A stretch of 64,000 bases of DNA from Bradyrhizobium sp. CCGE-LA001 (lineage in GTDB: Bacteria > Pseudomonadota > Alphaproteobacteria > Rhizobiales > Xanthobacteraceae). The notes under the pieces were generated by a model, which saw only the letters and a program-made list of their open reading frames with translations, was not told the origin of the DNA and searched no databases. Both the position numbers and the translations under genes were made by a program. Below, in pieces: positions 43,212 through 51,782 of the stretch; the stretch's first letter is position 1; the number at the start of each line of letters is the position of its first letter. The stretch covers positions 5,449,501 to 5,513,500 of the forward strand of contig NZ_CP013949.1 in assembly GCF_000296215.2 (NCBI RefSeq). The letters run 5' to 3'.

Positions 43212-46200
43212 TCAGCCGAGCAGGAAGCCCTGGTCTTGCAGAGCATGGAGAATATCGATCGGGCTGATCTGCCCGGCAACATCCTGGCTCGCCGATGCGT
43301 CGGCGAATGCCGATGAGGACGTGGCCTGCACGCCAACCCAACCGGGCATGGGGTCGGGCACCTCCGACGGGCCCTGAAAGGAATCGAACACGAAGTTATC
43401 GCCGGCCCAAGGCGCCGCGCCGACGGCGCCATCGCCATTGAGATCCTGACGAAGAGTCGGCTCCAGCGCCTTTAGCGCTGCATCGTTCCCGAGCATCTCG
43501 GGACCCGAGCCGAGAGTCCCGAGGAAGTTGCCGTTGCTGTCCGTGCTCCAGACCGAATAATGCGCATTCGCTGCGTTCTTCCAGACCACGTCGTAGCCGC
43601 CGCCGGCCACCTTCTCGGCGCCAATAACCGACCACGTGCTGTAATTGGCCGAGATCACCGCTGCGCCGGCATATTTCAGGGTTGGTCCGGTGCCGGTCGA
43701 GAGGTCGTTGAGGTAATAGTTGCCGCTGTACAGGGCCGCTGCGGTCGATCCGAACGTCTCAATCGTGACGCCGCTCATAACGGGCAGGCCGATCTTGCCG
43801 TCGCCGTTGATATCCTGCTGCAGCGTCGGCTCCAACGCTTTCAGCGATCCATCGGATCCCAGCATGTCGGGCCCGGAGCCGAGAGTCTTGAGAAAGTTGC
43901 CGGCGCTGTCCGTGCTCCAGACCATGTAGTGTGAGTCCGCCGAGTTCTTCCAGGCGACGTTGTAGCCGCCTCCTGTCACCTGCTCGGCGCCGATGACCGA
44001 CCAAGTGCCGTAACTGGATGCTGCCACCGCAGCGCCGGAATATTTCAGGACCGGTCCAGTCCCGCTCGATATGTTTTTCAGATAGTAATTGTCGGCAGAA
44101 AGGACCGCACTGGTCGATCCGAACGCTTCAATCGTGGTGCCGCTGACGACGGGAACACCGACAATCCCGATTGTTCCGTCGCCGTTGAGATCCTGATGCA
44201 GCGTCGGCTCCAGGGCCTGCAGGGCCGCATCCGTTCCCAGCATCTCGGGAGCCGACCCGATAGTCGTGAGGAAGTTGCCGCTGCTGTTCGTGCTCCAGAC
44301 GGAATAATGCCCGTTCGCCGAATTCTTCCACACCACGTCGTAACCGCCGCCGGTCACCTTCTCGGCGCCGATGACCGACCACGTGCCGTAATTGGCCGCG
44401 ATCACCGCTGCACCGGCATATTTCAGGGTCGGTCCGGTGCCGGTCGAGAGGTCGTCCAGGTAATAGTTGCCGCTATACAGGGCTGCCGCGGTCGATCCGA
44501 ACGCCTCGATCGTGACGCCGAGGATGACAGGCGAGCCGATCCTGCCGTCACCGTTGAGATCCTGCTGCAGAGTCGGCTCCAAACCTTTCAGCGATCCATC
44601 GGTCGCCAGCATCTCGGGAGCCGAGCCGAGAGTCGTAAGGAAGTTGCCGGCGCTGTCTGTGCTCCAGACCTTGTAGTGTGAGTCCGCCGAGTTCTTCCAG
44701 ACCACGTTATAGCCGCCGCCGGTTACCTTCTCGGCGCCAATGACCGCCCACGTGCCCTGATTGGCCGCGATCACCGCAGCGCCACCAGATTTCAGGGTGG
44801 GGCCGGTGCCGGTTGCGAGGTCGATCATGTAGTAGTTGCCGCCGTTCAGGACCGATGCGGTCGATCCGAACGATTCGATCATGACTCCGGGGATGACAGG
44901 CAGGCCGATCGTGCCATCGCCGTTGAGATCCTGCTGCAGCGTCGGCTCCAGCGCTTTCAGCGCTGCATCAGTCCCCAGCATTTCAGGAGCCGAGCCGAGA
45001 GTCGTGAGGAAATTGCCGTTGCTGTCCGTGCTCCAGACCGAATAATGCGCGTTCGCCGCGTTCTTCCAGACCACGTCGTACCCGCCGCCCGTCACCTTCT
45101 CGGCGCCGATGACCGACCATGTGCTGTAGTTGGCCGCGATCACTGCCGCGCCGCCGTATTTCAGGGTCGGTCCGGCGCCAGTCGAGATGTTGTTCAGGTA
45201 GTAGAGGCCACTCGTCAGGGCGACGGTCGTCGATCCGAACGTATCGGTCCCGCTGGGCAGGAGGTTAGAACTGCTGACGGTGATACCCGCAAACTGGAAA
45301 TTTTCGACGCCGGTGACGGTGTCGGTGCCATCGGGCGCGCCACCGCGCTGGTCCGTCAGAGTGAATGTCTGGGTGGCTGCGTTGTACGAGACGAGATAAT
45401 TGGACCGGCTGCCCGAAAACACCGCGGTGTCGGTGCCCGAACCGCCATTGATGGCGTCGTTGCCCGCACCGCCTGTCATCGTGTCGTTGCCGCCGCCGCC
45501 GTTCAACGCGTTGCCGATCGCGTTGCCCACCAGTGTATCGTTGCCGGACCCGCCGATGGCGTTATCGATGTAGGAGCGCGCGTCGCCGTTGTAGAGATAG
45601 GCGTTGTAGACGTTGCCCGATGCGTAGTGGCCGTTGCCGAGATTGGCCAGTTGCACGGAAGAGAACAACGACGCCGCACCGGGATTGAGGTTGATGCTCA
45701 AATTCGTCGTGTAGTTCGACAGGTCGTAGGTGTCGACGCCGCCGCCGTCCCAGACCGTTTCGTATATGCGATTGGCCGAGCCGCCGAGGCCGCCGCCCGG
45801 CGCGAGCTGTCCGACGCCGTTGATGAATTCCTGCCCCGTGGTCGGATTCCAGGTGTAGACCGTGTTGCTGCTCTGGGTCGTGAAGTCCGCGCCATACATG
45901 GTCTGAAGCGCGAGGATGTCGTTGGCCATATAGGTCTGCGAAAACCCGTACGCCTCGTTGGTGTAGCCACCCGTGGTCGAGGCACCGACATAGCTGCGAT
46001 AGCTCATGACGGTATATTCGCTGCTGTCGTGCACGCTCGGCACCGCGACGTTGCCGGGGCCGCCCGCCTCCTGGCTGTGCTTGAGGCCGAGAGCGTGACC
46101 GAGCTCGTGCAGCGCGGTCGTGAAATAGTAATTACCCAGCTTGGCGAGCGAGAAATTGTACTGGGTCCCGAACCAGATGTCGCCACCGGAGGCGTAGTTT

Positions 46201-46526
46201 CCGGGATAGTAGGCGTAGGCGGTCGGGTTGGCCGCCGGGGACTGCGCGACCATGATGTCGGCGCCGTTCGTTCCCGCGTACTGGATGTCCGCGTTGGTGT
46301 AGCCGAGGATCAATCCGATCGCGTAGTTGATCGCCGTCTGGATCTGGGTGGGCGTCGAGGCAAAGCCCGAGGTGGTCGGCTCGCCGCTGCCGCCGTAATA
46401 GGGATTGGGATAGTCGCTGGCCGCGTCGGGAAAGCTGTAGGTGATCGCGCCGGACCATTTGTAGCCGGACAGCAGGCCGTCGATCTCGGCATTGTTCGTG
46501 GCACTGACGTTGACAGCGGTGGCCAA
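43212..46526 (-). CDS. serralysin-like (M10) RTX metalloprotease with five long C-terminal repeats
   Basis: A 1104-residue secreted protein. A metzincin domain at about 1-220 has the zinc motif HELGHALGLKH (H140, E141, H144, H150) and Met-turn VMSY (174). RTX calcium repeats follow at about 325-366 (GGSGNDTL, GGGGNDTM, GGAGNDAI). Residues 430-1036 are five near-identical repeats of about 123 residues with a Trp-rich core and a DLNGDGTIG calcium loop. There is no Sec signal, so type I secretion is likely, but no T1SS genes lie in the window. The start is TTG, with GGAGA before it. A protease role is inferred; the long repeats may bind calcium or glycans. Confidence 0.85.
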   Translation of the reverse strand: MATAVNVSATNNAEIDGLLSGYKWSGAITYSFPDAASDYPNPYYGGSGEPTTSGFASTPTQIQTAINYAIGLILGYTNADIQYAGTNGADIMVAQSPAANPTAYAYYPGNYASGGDIWFGTQYNFSLAKLGNYYFTTALHELGHALGLKHSQEAGGPGNVAVPSVHDSSEYTVMSYRSYVGASTTGGYTNEAYGFSQTYMANDILALQTMYGADFTTQSSNTVYTWNPTTGQEFINGVGQLAPGGGLGGSANRIYETVWDGGGVDTYDLSNYTTNLSINLNPGAASLFSSVQLANLGNGHYASGNVYNAYLYNGDARSYIDNAIGGSGNDTLVGNAIGNALNGGGGNDTMTGGAGNDAINGGSGTDTAVFSGSRSNYLVSYNAATQTFTLTDQRGGAPDGTDTVTGVENFQFAGITVSSSNLLPSGTDTFGSTTVALTSGLYYLNNISTGAGPTLKYGGAAVIAANYSTWSVIGAEKVTGGGYDVVWKNAANAHYSVWSTDSNGNFLTTLGSAPEMLGTDAALKALEPTLQQDLNGDGTIGLPVIPGVMIESFGSTASVLNGGNYYMIDLATGTGPTLKSGGAAVIAANQGTWAVIGAEKVTGGGYNVVWKNSADSHYKVWSTDSAGNFLTTLGSAPEMLATDGSLKGLEPTLQQDLNGDGRIGSPVILGVTIEAFGSTAAALYSGNYYLDDLSTGTGPTLKYAGAAVIAANYGTWSVIGAEKVTGGGYDVVWKNSANGHYSVWSTNSSGNFLTTIGSAPEMLGTDAALQALEPTLHQDLNGDGTIGIVGVPVVSGTTIEAFGSTSAVLSADNYYLKNISSGTGPVLKYSGAAVAASSYGTWSVIGAEQVTGGGYNVAWKNSADSHYMVWSTDSAGNFLKTLGSGPDMLGSDGSLKALEPTLQQDINGDGKIGLPVMSGVTIETFGSTAAALYSGNYYLNDLSTGTGPTLKYAGAAVISANYSTWSVIGAEKVAGGGYDVVWKNAANAHYSVWSTDSNGNFLGTLGSGPEMLGNDAALKALEPTLRQDLNGDGAVGAAPWAGDNFVFDSFQGPSEVPDPMPGWVGVQATSSSAFADASASQDVAGQISPIDILHALQDQGFLLG
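43419..45239 (-). repeat. five tandem coding repeats of about 369 bp inside the serralysin-like gene
   Basis: Five copies begin at each FGST motif, at residues 430, 553, 676, 802 and 925. Copy lengths are 123, 123, 126, 123 and 112 residues. Each carries GGGYxVxWKN, HYxVWST, NFLxTxGS, LEPTLxQDxNGDG. The DNA of the copies is very similar, suggesting recent duplication or gene conversion. They resemble the Trp-rich C-terminal repeats of some cyanobacterial surface proteins. Confidence 0.9.
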
Positions 46527-46750
46527 TGGAAATCTCCGGAACTACCCATCGCGTGATTCGAGCAAGGACGAATGATTCTAGCTTCAGAGGTAAACGTTTG
46601 GCTTAAATTTGGCACCTGTGCCTGGCACTCTTCCATAAGAGCGCATTAGCCAACACATCCAGTAGTCATACGGGCCGAGCGATTCCGTAATCGTACGGGG
46701 CCGGACCCGGAAACGCGAGGTTCAGCCTACGCGATGATATCGGGAGGAGA

Positions 46751-47068
46751 ATGATGAAACTTGGCTTCCTCTCAGCCGGTCTCCTCGGGATCCTCGCGGT
46801 GGTCGTCGGGCAGGATCGTCTGTCCATGGGAGAACAGTTCGTCATGAGCGGGAAAGCCAAAGCAGACGACCGCGGCAAGGACAGCGGCAAGGCGGGCCGT
46901 GCGCCCTCCATGCCGATGGCTCGCGATCCTTCCGTTGCGGTGGCGGAAGAGTACGAAGCCGCGCGTCGGAAAGGAACTCGGGAGGCGTTCGAGCTGTTCA
47001 TTGCGCGCCACGGCGACGCCCCGCTGGCCGAGCAGGCGCGCGCGGAACTGAAGCGCCTGTCGCGCTGA
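46751..47068 (+). CDS. small exported protein of unknown function
   Basis: A 105-residue protein with a hydrophobic N-terminal segment (KLGFLSAGLLGILAVVV), likely a signal peptide or membrane anchor. A charged middle (GKAKADDRGKDSGKAG) and a helical C-terminus, EYEAARRKGTREAFELFIARHGDAPLAEQ, follow. The C-terminal helix-turn-helix repeat resembles short repeats seen in rhizobial caspase- and peptidoglycan-associated proteins. GGGAGGAGA lies just upstream of ATG 46751, and the second ATG at 46754 is equally possible. No function can be assigned. Confidence 0.6.
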   Translation: MMKLGFLSAGLLGILAVVVGQDRLSMGEQFVMSGKAKADDRGKDSGKAGRAPSMPMARDPSVAVAEEYEAARRKGTREAFELFIARHGDAPLAEQARAELKRLSR

Positions 47069-47182
47069 TCCCTTCGCGCCAGCCATGGCATTTCGACAGG
47101 CAGCATCCGCGCCGGCCCAGACTTGTCGCACGGTCTTTCGGCACTATGGTGGGCCCGCAATCCGTCCCGGAGCCTTTTCACG

Positions 47183-48376
47183 ATGCCCTTTCCGCATGCC
47201 TCAGAAGCCCTGTCGCGCTTCACCGTGCTCGATCTGACCCGCGTCCGCTCCGGGCCGACCTGCGTTCGGCAGCTCGCGGACTGGGGCGCCAACGTGATCA
47301 AGATCGACGCGCTGACCGAAGATGCCGGCGGCGAGCAGCCGGGCGGGCCGCGACGGGGTTCCGACTTCCAGAATTTGCACCGCAACAAGCGGGCCATGAC
47401 GCTGAACCTGAAGGACGAGCGCGGGCTCGCGCTGTTCAAGCGCCTCGCCGCCAAGGCCGATGTCGTGGTCGAGAATTTCCGGCCCGACGTGAAGAAGAAG
47501 CTCGGGATCGACTACGACAGCCTCGCTGCGATCAACCCGCGCATCGTCTATGGCAGCATCTCCGGTTTCGGCCAGGATGGTCCCTATCACAAGCGGCCCG
47601 GCTTCGATCAGATCGCCCAAGGCATGGGCGGGCTGATGTCGATCACCGGCGCACCGGGCCAAGGCCCGATGCGGGTGGGCATTCCCGTCGCCGACCTCAC
47701 CGCCGGCCTGTTCTGCGCCATGGGCATCCTCACCGCGCTGCTCGAGCGCGAGGTCTCGGGCAAGGGCCAGTGGGTGCAGACCTCGCTGCTCCAGGCCCAG
47801 ATCTTCATGCTCGACTTCCAGGCCGCGCGCTGGCTGATGGAGAAGGAGGTCGCCAAGCAAGCCGGCAACAACCACCCGACCAGCATCCCGACCGGCGTGT
47901 TCAGGACCTCGGACGGCTACATCAACATCGCCACCACGGGCGGGCGGATCTGGGAGCGCTGCGCGCAGGCGATCGGCGCCCCGGAGCTCTATGCCCATCC
48001 CGACTACGCGACGGCCCCTGCCCGCTCCAAGAACCGCGACGCGCTCAATGCCCAGATCGAGAAGCGCACGGTGACGAAGTCGACCGAAACCTGGGTCCGG
48101 GAGCTCAACGAGGCGGGCGTACCCTGCGGGCCGATCTACGCCATCGACCAGATGTTCGAGGACGCGCAGGTCAGGCATCTCGGCATCGCGCAGGACGTGC
48201 CGAGCGACGATGACCGCCACATCCGCCTGGTCGGCCAGCCCGTCACATTGTCCCGCACGCCGAGCCGGATGGTGGCGCGGCCGCCGGAATTCGGCGAGCA
48301 GACCGACGAGGTGCTGAAGGAGTTCGGCCTCAGTGCGGACGAGATCGCGAAGCTCCGGGATGCCAAGGTGGTGTGA
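47183..48376 (+). CDS. class III CoA-transferase (CaiB/BaiF family)
   Basis: A roughly 397-residue enzyme that moves CoA between carboxylic acids. It begins LSRFTVLDLTRVRSGPTCVRQL and has ENFRPDVKKKLGIDY, GSISGFGQDGPY, RPGFDQIAQGMGGLM (with the likely catalytic Asp), and TSLLQAQIFMLDFQAARW. The ATG at 47183 was chosen over 47123. Its neighbours are not clearly metabolic, so the acids involved are unknown. It is followed by a strong terminator. Confidence 0.85.
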   Translation: MPFPHASEALSRFTVLDLTRVRSGPTCVRQLADWGANVIKIDALTEDAGGEQPGGPRRGSDFQNLHRNKRAMTLNLKDERGLALFKRLAAKADVVVENFRPDVKKKLGIDYDSLAAINPRIVYGSISGFGQDGPYHKRPGFDQIAQGMGGLMSITGAPGQGPMRVGIPVADLTAGLFCAMGILTALLEREVSGKGQWVQTSLLQAQIFMLDFQAARWLMEKEVAKQAGNNHPTSIPTGVFRTSDGYINIATTGGRIWERCAQAIGAPELYAHPDYATAPARSKNRDALNAQIEKRTVTKSTETWVRELNEAGVPCGPIYAIDQMFEDAQVRHLGIAQDVPSDDDRHIRLVGQPVTLSRTPSRMVARPPEFGEQTDEVLKEFGLSADEIAKLRDAKVV

Positions 48377-48455
48377 GCGTCTCGCTCGACGTCGAAGGAA
48401 GAGGACCGCGAGACGACGCGCGCGTTGCTCCCGCGGCAGCCAAATCGGAAACGAC

Positions 48456-48479
48456 AAAGCCCGGCGCGAGCCGGGCTTT
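48456..48479. terminator. bidirectional intrinsic terminator
   Basis: A perfect 10-base stem AAAGCCCGGC (48456-48465) and GCCGGGCTTT (48470-48479) with a GCGA loop. T-rich sequence lies on each side. It lies between the convergent CoA-transferase and outer-membrane protein genes, so it can end both transcripts. Confidence 0.8.
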
Positions 48480-48505
48480 GCTTCTCGTTGACGCCTTTGT
48501 TGTTC

Positions 48506-49378
48506 TCAGTACTTCGCGACGATCGGGCCGCCAAACTGGTAATTGATGCCGGCGCGCAGGATGTGGTCGGTGAAGCGCGATGAGACGTTGGCACTGACCG
48601 TGGAGAGCGGTGCCAACGTGAACGGACCGGACGAGAAGCGCCCGAGATCCATGTAGAGATATTCGAGCTTGGCGCTCCAGTTCTGCGTGATCTTGCCTTC
48701 GACACCCACGCCGAGGGTCCAGCCCGCGCGCGTCGTCGAGTTCGTGCCGATCGATGCAATGGCTACGCCAGCTGGGGTGAAGCCGGTCATGGTGCCCGTG
48801 GTCTTGATCTCGCCGAAGGCCAGACCGCCGGTGCCGTAGAACAGGACCTTCGGGGTCGCCAGGATGCCGACGCGACCACGGAGGGTGCCGAACCACTGGA
48901 GGTGCTGATCGACCGTCAGAACCGTGTTCGTCCCGGCGCCGGCCGGAAGGAAGGTCAGGCCGGGAAGACAGGGCCCGGCGATCGGGAAGACGGCGCTGCC
49001 GGCGCAGACAAAGGCGGAGCTGCCCCTCTCACCCGACCATTGCAGGTCGCCCTCGATGCCATAGACCCAGTTGGCATTCTGCCAGTTGTAGCCCGCCTGG
49101 GCACCCGCGACGCCGCCGTTCATGTCGAACGATCCACTGCTGATGGAGCCGGCCGGAGGTGCGATGGGGAGGCCAGTGGCCGAATTGAAGTAGGATACGT
49201 CGGTGCGCGAACGGCCCCAGCTATAGCCGCCATTGGCGCCGACGTAGAAGCCGGTCCAGCTCCAGACGGGATCGGCGATAGGCGCCTTGGCATAAGGCCT
49301 TGCCGCGATATCGGCGGCCAGCGCGCCCGTCGCGAACAGCGACATTGCCGTCGCCATTCCAATCACAATCCGCTTCAT
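48506..49378 (-). CDS. outer-membrane beta-barrel protein (Omp25/31-like)
   Basis: A roughly 290-residue protein with a Sec signal peptide (MKRIVIGMATAMSLFATGA, then LAADIAARPY), followed by SWTGFYVGANGGYSWGRS, typical of rhizobial Omp25/31 proteins. Alternating beta strands end in LEYLYMDLG and a terminal strand ILRAGINYQFGGP. It is predicted in the outer membrane. ATG 49378 was chosen because AGGGG lies 7 bases before it. It converges on the CoA-transferase gene via the terminator. Confidence 0.85.
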   Translation of the reverse strand: MKRIVIGMATAMSLFATGALAADIAARPYAKAPIADPVWSWTGFYVGANGGYSWGRSRTDVSYFNSATGLPIAPPAGSISSGSFDMNGGVAGAQAGYNWQNANWVYGIEGDLQWSGERGSSAFVCAGSAVFPIAGPCLPGLTFLPAGAGTNTVLTVDQHLQWFGTLRGRVGILATPKVLFYGTGGLAFGEIKTTGTMTGFTPAGVAIASIGTNSTTRAGWTLGVGVEGKITQNWSAKLEYLYMDLGRFSSGPFTLAPLSTVSANVSSRFTDHILRAGINYQFGGPIVAKY

Positions 49379-49534
49379 GGACATTCCCCTTCCGCACAAT
49401 TTCGTGATGAAAATATACGCGGAGAGTCGTCGGAGGGCTGTGCCGGGCGCGCAACAATCGAAAACAATCGGGGCGTGTGCCGCCTAGGACTACGGCGACA
49501 TCCCCTTATACAACTGAACTATCTAGGCTTTTTC

Positions 49535-51052
49535 CTAGCTCTGCACCGCCTTAGCCCGCTGCGTCAATCCGACACGGGCGAGCAGTCCGTCGATCACCGG
49601 CCAGAACAACAGCAAGATCGCCAGCGTGGTGATCGAGCCGACCAGCCCGTTCGACCAGAACACCTTCAGGTTGCCGCCAGAGCCGATCATCGACAGGCGG
49701 AAGGCATCCTCGGCGCGGTTGCCGAGAACGAGCGCCAGGGTGAACGGCGCCAGCGGAATGCCGATCTTCTTGAAGACATAGCCGACGATGCCGAAGCCCA
49801 GCATCAGCCAGATGTCGAACATCGCGTTCTGGATCGCATACGCGCCGATTGCACAGGACACTACGATCATCGGCGCCACCGCAGCAAATGGCACGCGCAG
49901 GATCGAGGCGAAGATCGGCACCGTCGTCAGCACCAGGACGAGGCCGACGACGTTGCCGAGATACATCGAGGCAATCAGGCCCCAGACGAAATCCTTGTGC
50001 TCGACGAACAGCAGCGGGCCGGGATTGAGGCCCCACACCATCAGGCCGCCGAGCAGGATCGCGGCGGTGCCGGAGCCGGGAATGCCGAGCGCCAGCATCG
50101 GCAGCAAGGCGGCGGTGCCGGAGGCATGCGCCGCCGTCTCGGGCGCGAACACGCCTTCGATGCGGCCCTTGCCGAAGCCCTCGGGCTCCCTGGCGAAGCG
50201 CTTTGCCAGATTGTAGCCCATGAAAGAGGCCGCGATCGCGCCGCCCGGGGTGATGCCGAGCCAGCAGCCGATGAAGGAGGAGCGCAGCAGCGTCATCCAA
50301 TATTTCGGCAGGTCCCGCCAGACGCCGAGGACGACGCGGAGCGAGATGCTCGCCGCATGTCCGCGCAGCGCCAGCCGCTCCTCCATCGTCAGCAGGATCT
50401 CGCTGATGCCGAACAGGCCGATGACGGCGACCAGGAAGTTGATGCCGCGGAGCAACTCGGCCGAGCCGAAGGTCATGCGCAACTGGCCGGACACCGTATC
50501 CATGCCAACGCCGGCGAGCAGCAGGCCGAGCGACATCGAGATGACGGTCTTGTGCTTGGCCTCGCGGCCGAGGCCGACGAAGGAGCAGAAGGTCAAGAGA
50601 TACACCGCGAAGAACTCGGGCGGGCCGAACTTCAAGGCGAAGGAGGAGATCATCGGCGCGAGGAAGGTGATCAGCATCACCGCGACCAGCGAGCCGATGA
50701 AGGAGGAGGTGAACGCCGCAGTCAGCGCCTCCGCCGCCCTGCCCTGCTGCGCCATCGGATAACCGTCGAACGTGGTCGCGACCGACCAGGCCTCGCCGGG
50801 GATGTTGAACAGGATCGAGGTGATCGCGCCGCCGAACAGCGCGCCCCAATAGATGCAGGACAGCATCACGATCGCGGATGTCGGATCCATCGTGAAGGTG
50901 AGCGGCAACAGGATCGCCACGCCGTTGGGGCCGCCGAGGCCCGGCAGCACGCCGACGAAGATGCCGAGCACCAGCCCGACCATCATCAGCATGAGCGTCT
51001 TCCACGTCAGCAGGACGGCGAAGCCGTGAAGCAGGAGACCGAGAGCTTCCAT
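49535..51052 (-). CDS. tctA: tripartite tricarboxylate transporter permease, large subunit
   Basis: A 505-residue TctA-family inner-membrane protein with about 11-12 helices. VLPGLGGPNGVAILLPLTF is the family signature, repeated later as GITPGGAIAASFMGYN. It forms the solute channel of a secondary carboxylate importer with TctB and the binding protein TctC. It lies 12 bases downstream of tctB on the same strand. The substrate is unknown. It is the last gene of the sgaA-sgaA-ech-tctCBA run. Confidence 0.9.
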   Translation of the reverse strand: MEALGLLLHGFAVLLTWKTLMLMMVGLVLGIFVGVLPGLGGPNGVAILLPLTFTMDPTSAIVMLSCIYWGALFGGAITSILFNIPGEAWSVATTFDGYPMAQQGRAAEALTAAFTSSFIGSLVAVMLITFLAPMISSFALKFGPPEFFAVYLLTFCSFVGLGREAKHKTVISMSLGLLLAGVGMDTVSGQLRMTFGSAELLRGINFLVAVIGLFGISEILLTMEERLALRGHAASISLRVVLGVWRDLPKYWMTLLRSSFIGCWLGITPGGAIAASFMGYNLAKRFAREPEGFGKGRIEGVFAPETAAHASGTAALLPMLALGIPGSGTAAILLGGLMVWGLNPGPLLFVEHKDFVWGLIASMYLGNVVGLVLVLTTVPIFASILRVPFAAVAPMIVVSCAIGAYAIQNAMFDIWLMLGFGIVGYVFKKIGIPLAPFTLALVLGNRAEDAFRLSMIGSGGNLKVFWSNGLVGSITTLAILLLFWPVIDGLLARVGLTQRAKAVQS

Positions 51053-51064
51053 CGCGGACCCGTC

Positions 51065-51607
51065 CTAGCGTCCGAAGGCCGCTTCGAGCGGCCCTTTCGG
51101 CATGATGACGTCGAAGGCGACATCGAAGGTGACGAACATGATCGCCGTGAAGACGAAAGCTGTGAGCAGCGACTTCCACAGCGCGATCTTGCCGACAAAG
51201 CGCATGAAGCCGGAGATCAGCAGGAAGCTCGCGACATAGAGGCCGAGGAACTGCATCGCCAGGCAGAACAGCAGCGTCGGCACGAACACCGCCATCACGC
51301 GGCGGGCTTGCGCACGCGTGACGAAGGTCTCGCGCGCCGCGCGGTGCGCGCCCAGCGCCGCGACAAGGCCGTAGAGGCTGCCGCCGCCGAGAATGATGGA
51401 GAGGTAGAACGGGAAATAGCCGGGCTCGGGCCCGGTCGCATCCCAGGCCGCGCCGGTGCGCCAATTGTCGTAGCCGAGCGTGACGGCAAGGGCCAGCAGC
51501 AGCAGGCAGACGATAATCTCGATCGTGCCGGAGGAAACGACGGAGGGGGAGTCCTCTTCGGGCGCGGTGGGGTCGTCGACAACGATTTCAAGATCGGTTT
51601 GGGACAT
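51065..51607 (-). CDS. tctB: tripartite tricarboxylate transporter small subunit
   Basis: A 180-residue membrane protein with four hydrophobic helices after a hydrophilic N-terminus. AVTLGYDNWRTGAAWD and GPEPGYFPFYLSIILGGGSL are the usual TctB core. It works with TctA (downstream) and TctC (upstream). The long forward-strand open frame covering it is a GC shadow. Confidence 0.85.
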   Translation of the reverse strand: MSQTDLEIVVDDPTAPEEDSPSVVSSGTIEIIVCLLLLALAVTLGYDNWRTGAAWDATGPEPGYFPFYLSIILGGGSLYGLVAALGAHRAARETFVTRAQARRVMAVFVPTLLFCLAMQFLGLYVASFLLISGFMRFVGKIALWKSLLTAFVFTAIMFVTFDVAFDVIMPKGPLEAAFGR

Positions 51608-51635
51608 GCTCTGTCAGGAACGGAGTGCGTTCAAT

Positions 51636-51770
51636 TTCCCTCTCCCCAGCAGGGAGAGGGTCGGGGTGAAGAGGAGGCGCCGCGGGATCGGTGAGAATGG
51701 GACTCGCGGGGCGCCCCCTCACCCGCATTGCATCCGACGATGCGATGCGACCTCTCCCGCCGGCGCGCAG
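51636..51770. repeat. palindromic dispersed repeat (REP-like)
   Basis: A stem-forming CCCTCTCCC (51638-51646) and GGGAGAGGG (51652-51660) is followed by TCGGGGTGAAG and, about 55 bases on, CCCCTCACCC and a second CCTCTCCC. This is the pattern of a repeat that is common between genes in Bradyrhizobium. It lies between tctC and tctB. Confidence 0.7.
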
Positions 51771-51782
51771 AGGCGAAGACCG

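Noticed and set aside
43419..45239. CRISPR-like regular repetition
   Set aside because: The units are about 369 bases, in frame, and encode protein domains; there are no short spacers.
45045..46556. A 503-residue open frame on the forward strand
   Set aside because: It is antisense to the serralysin-like gene, whose zinc motif and repeats are clear.
46611..46628. A GGCAC-CT-GTGCC palindrome followed by TGGCAC as a sigma-54 promoter
   Set aside because: The GC element at -12 is missing at the required spacing. The dyad alone is too short to call an operator.
48902..51694. A 930-residue open frame on the forward strand
   Set aside because: It lies antisense to tctA and tctB and the porin, its composition is dominated by Arg, Asp, Glu, His and Gln, and it has no domain. 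It is a GC-bias shadow.
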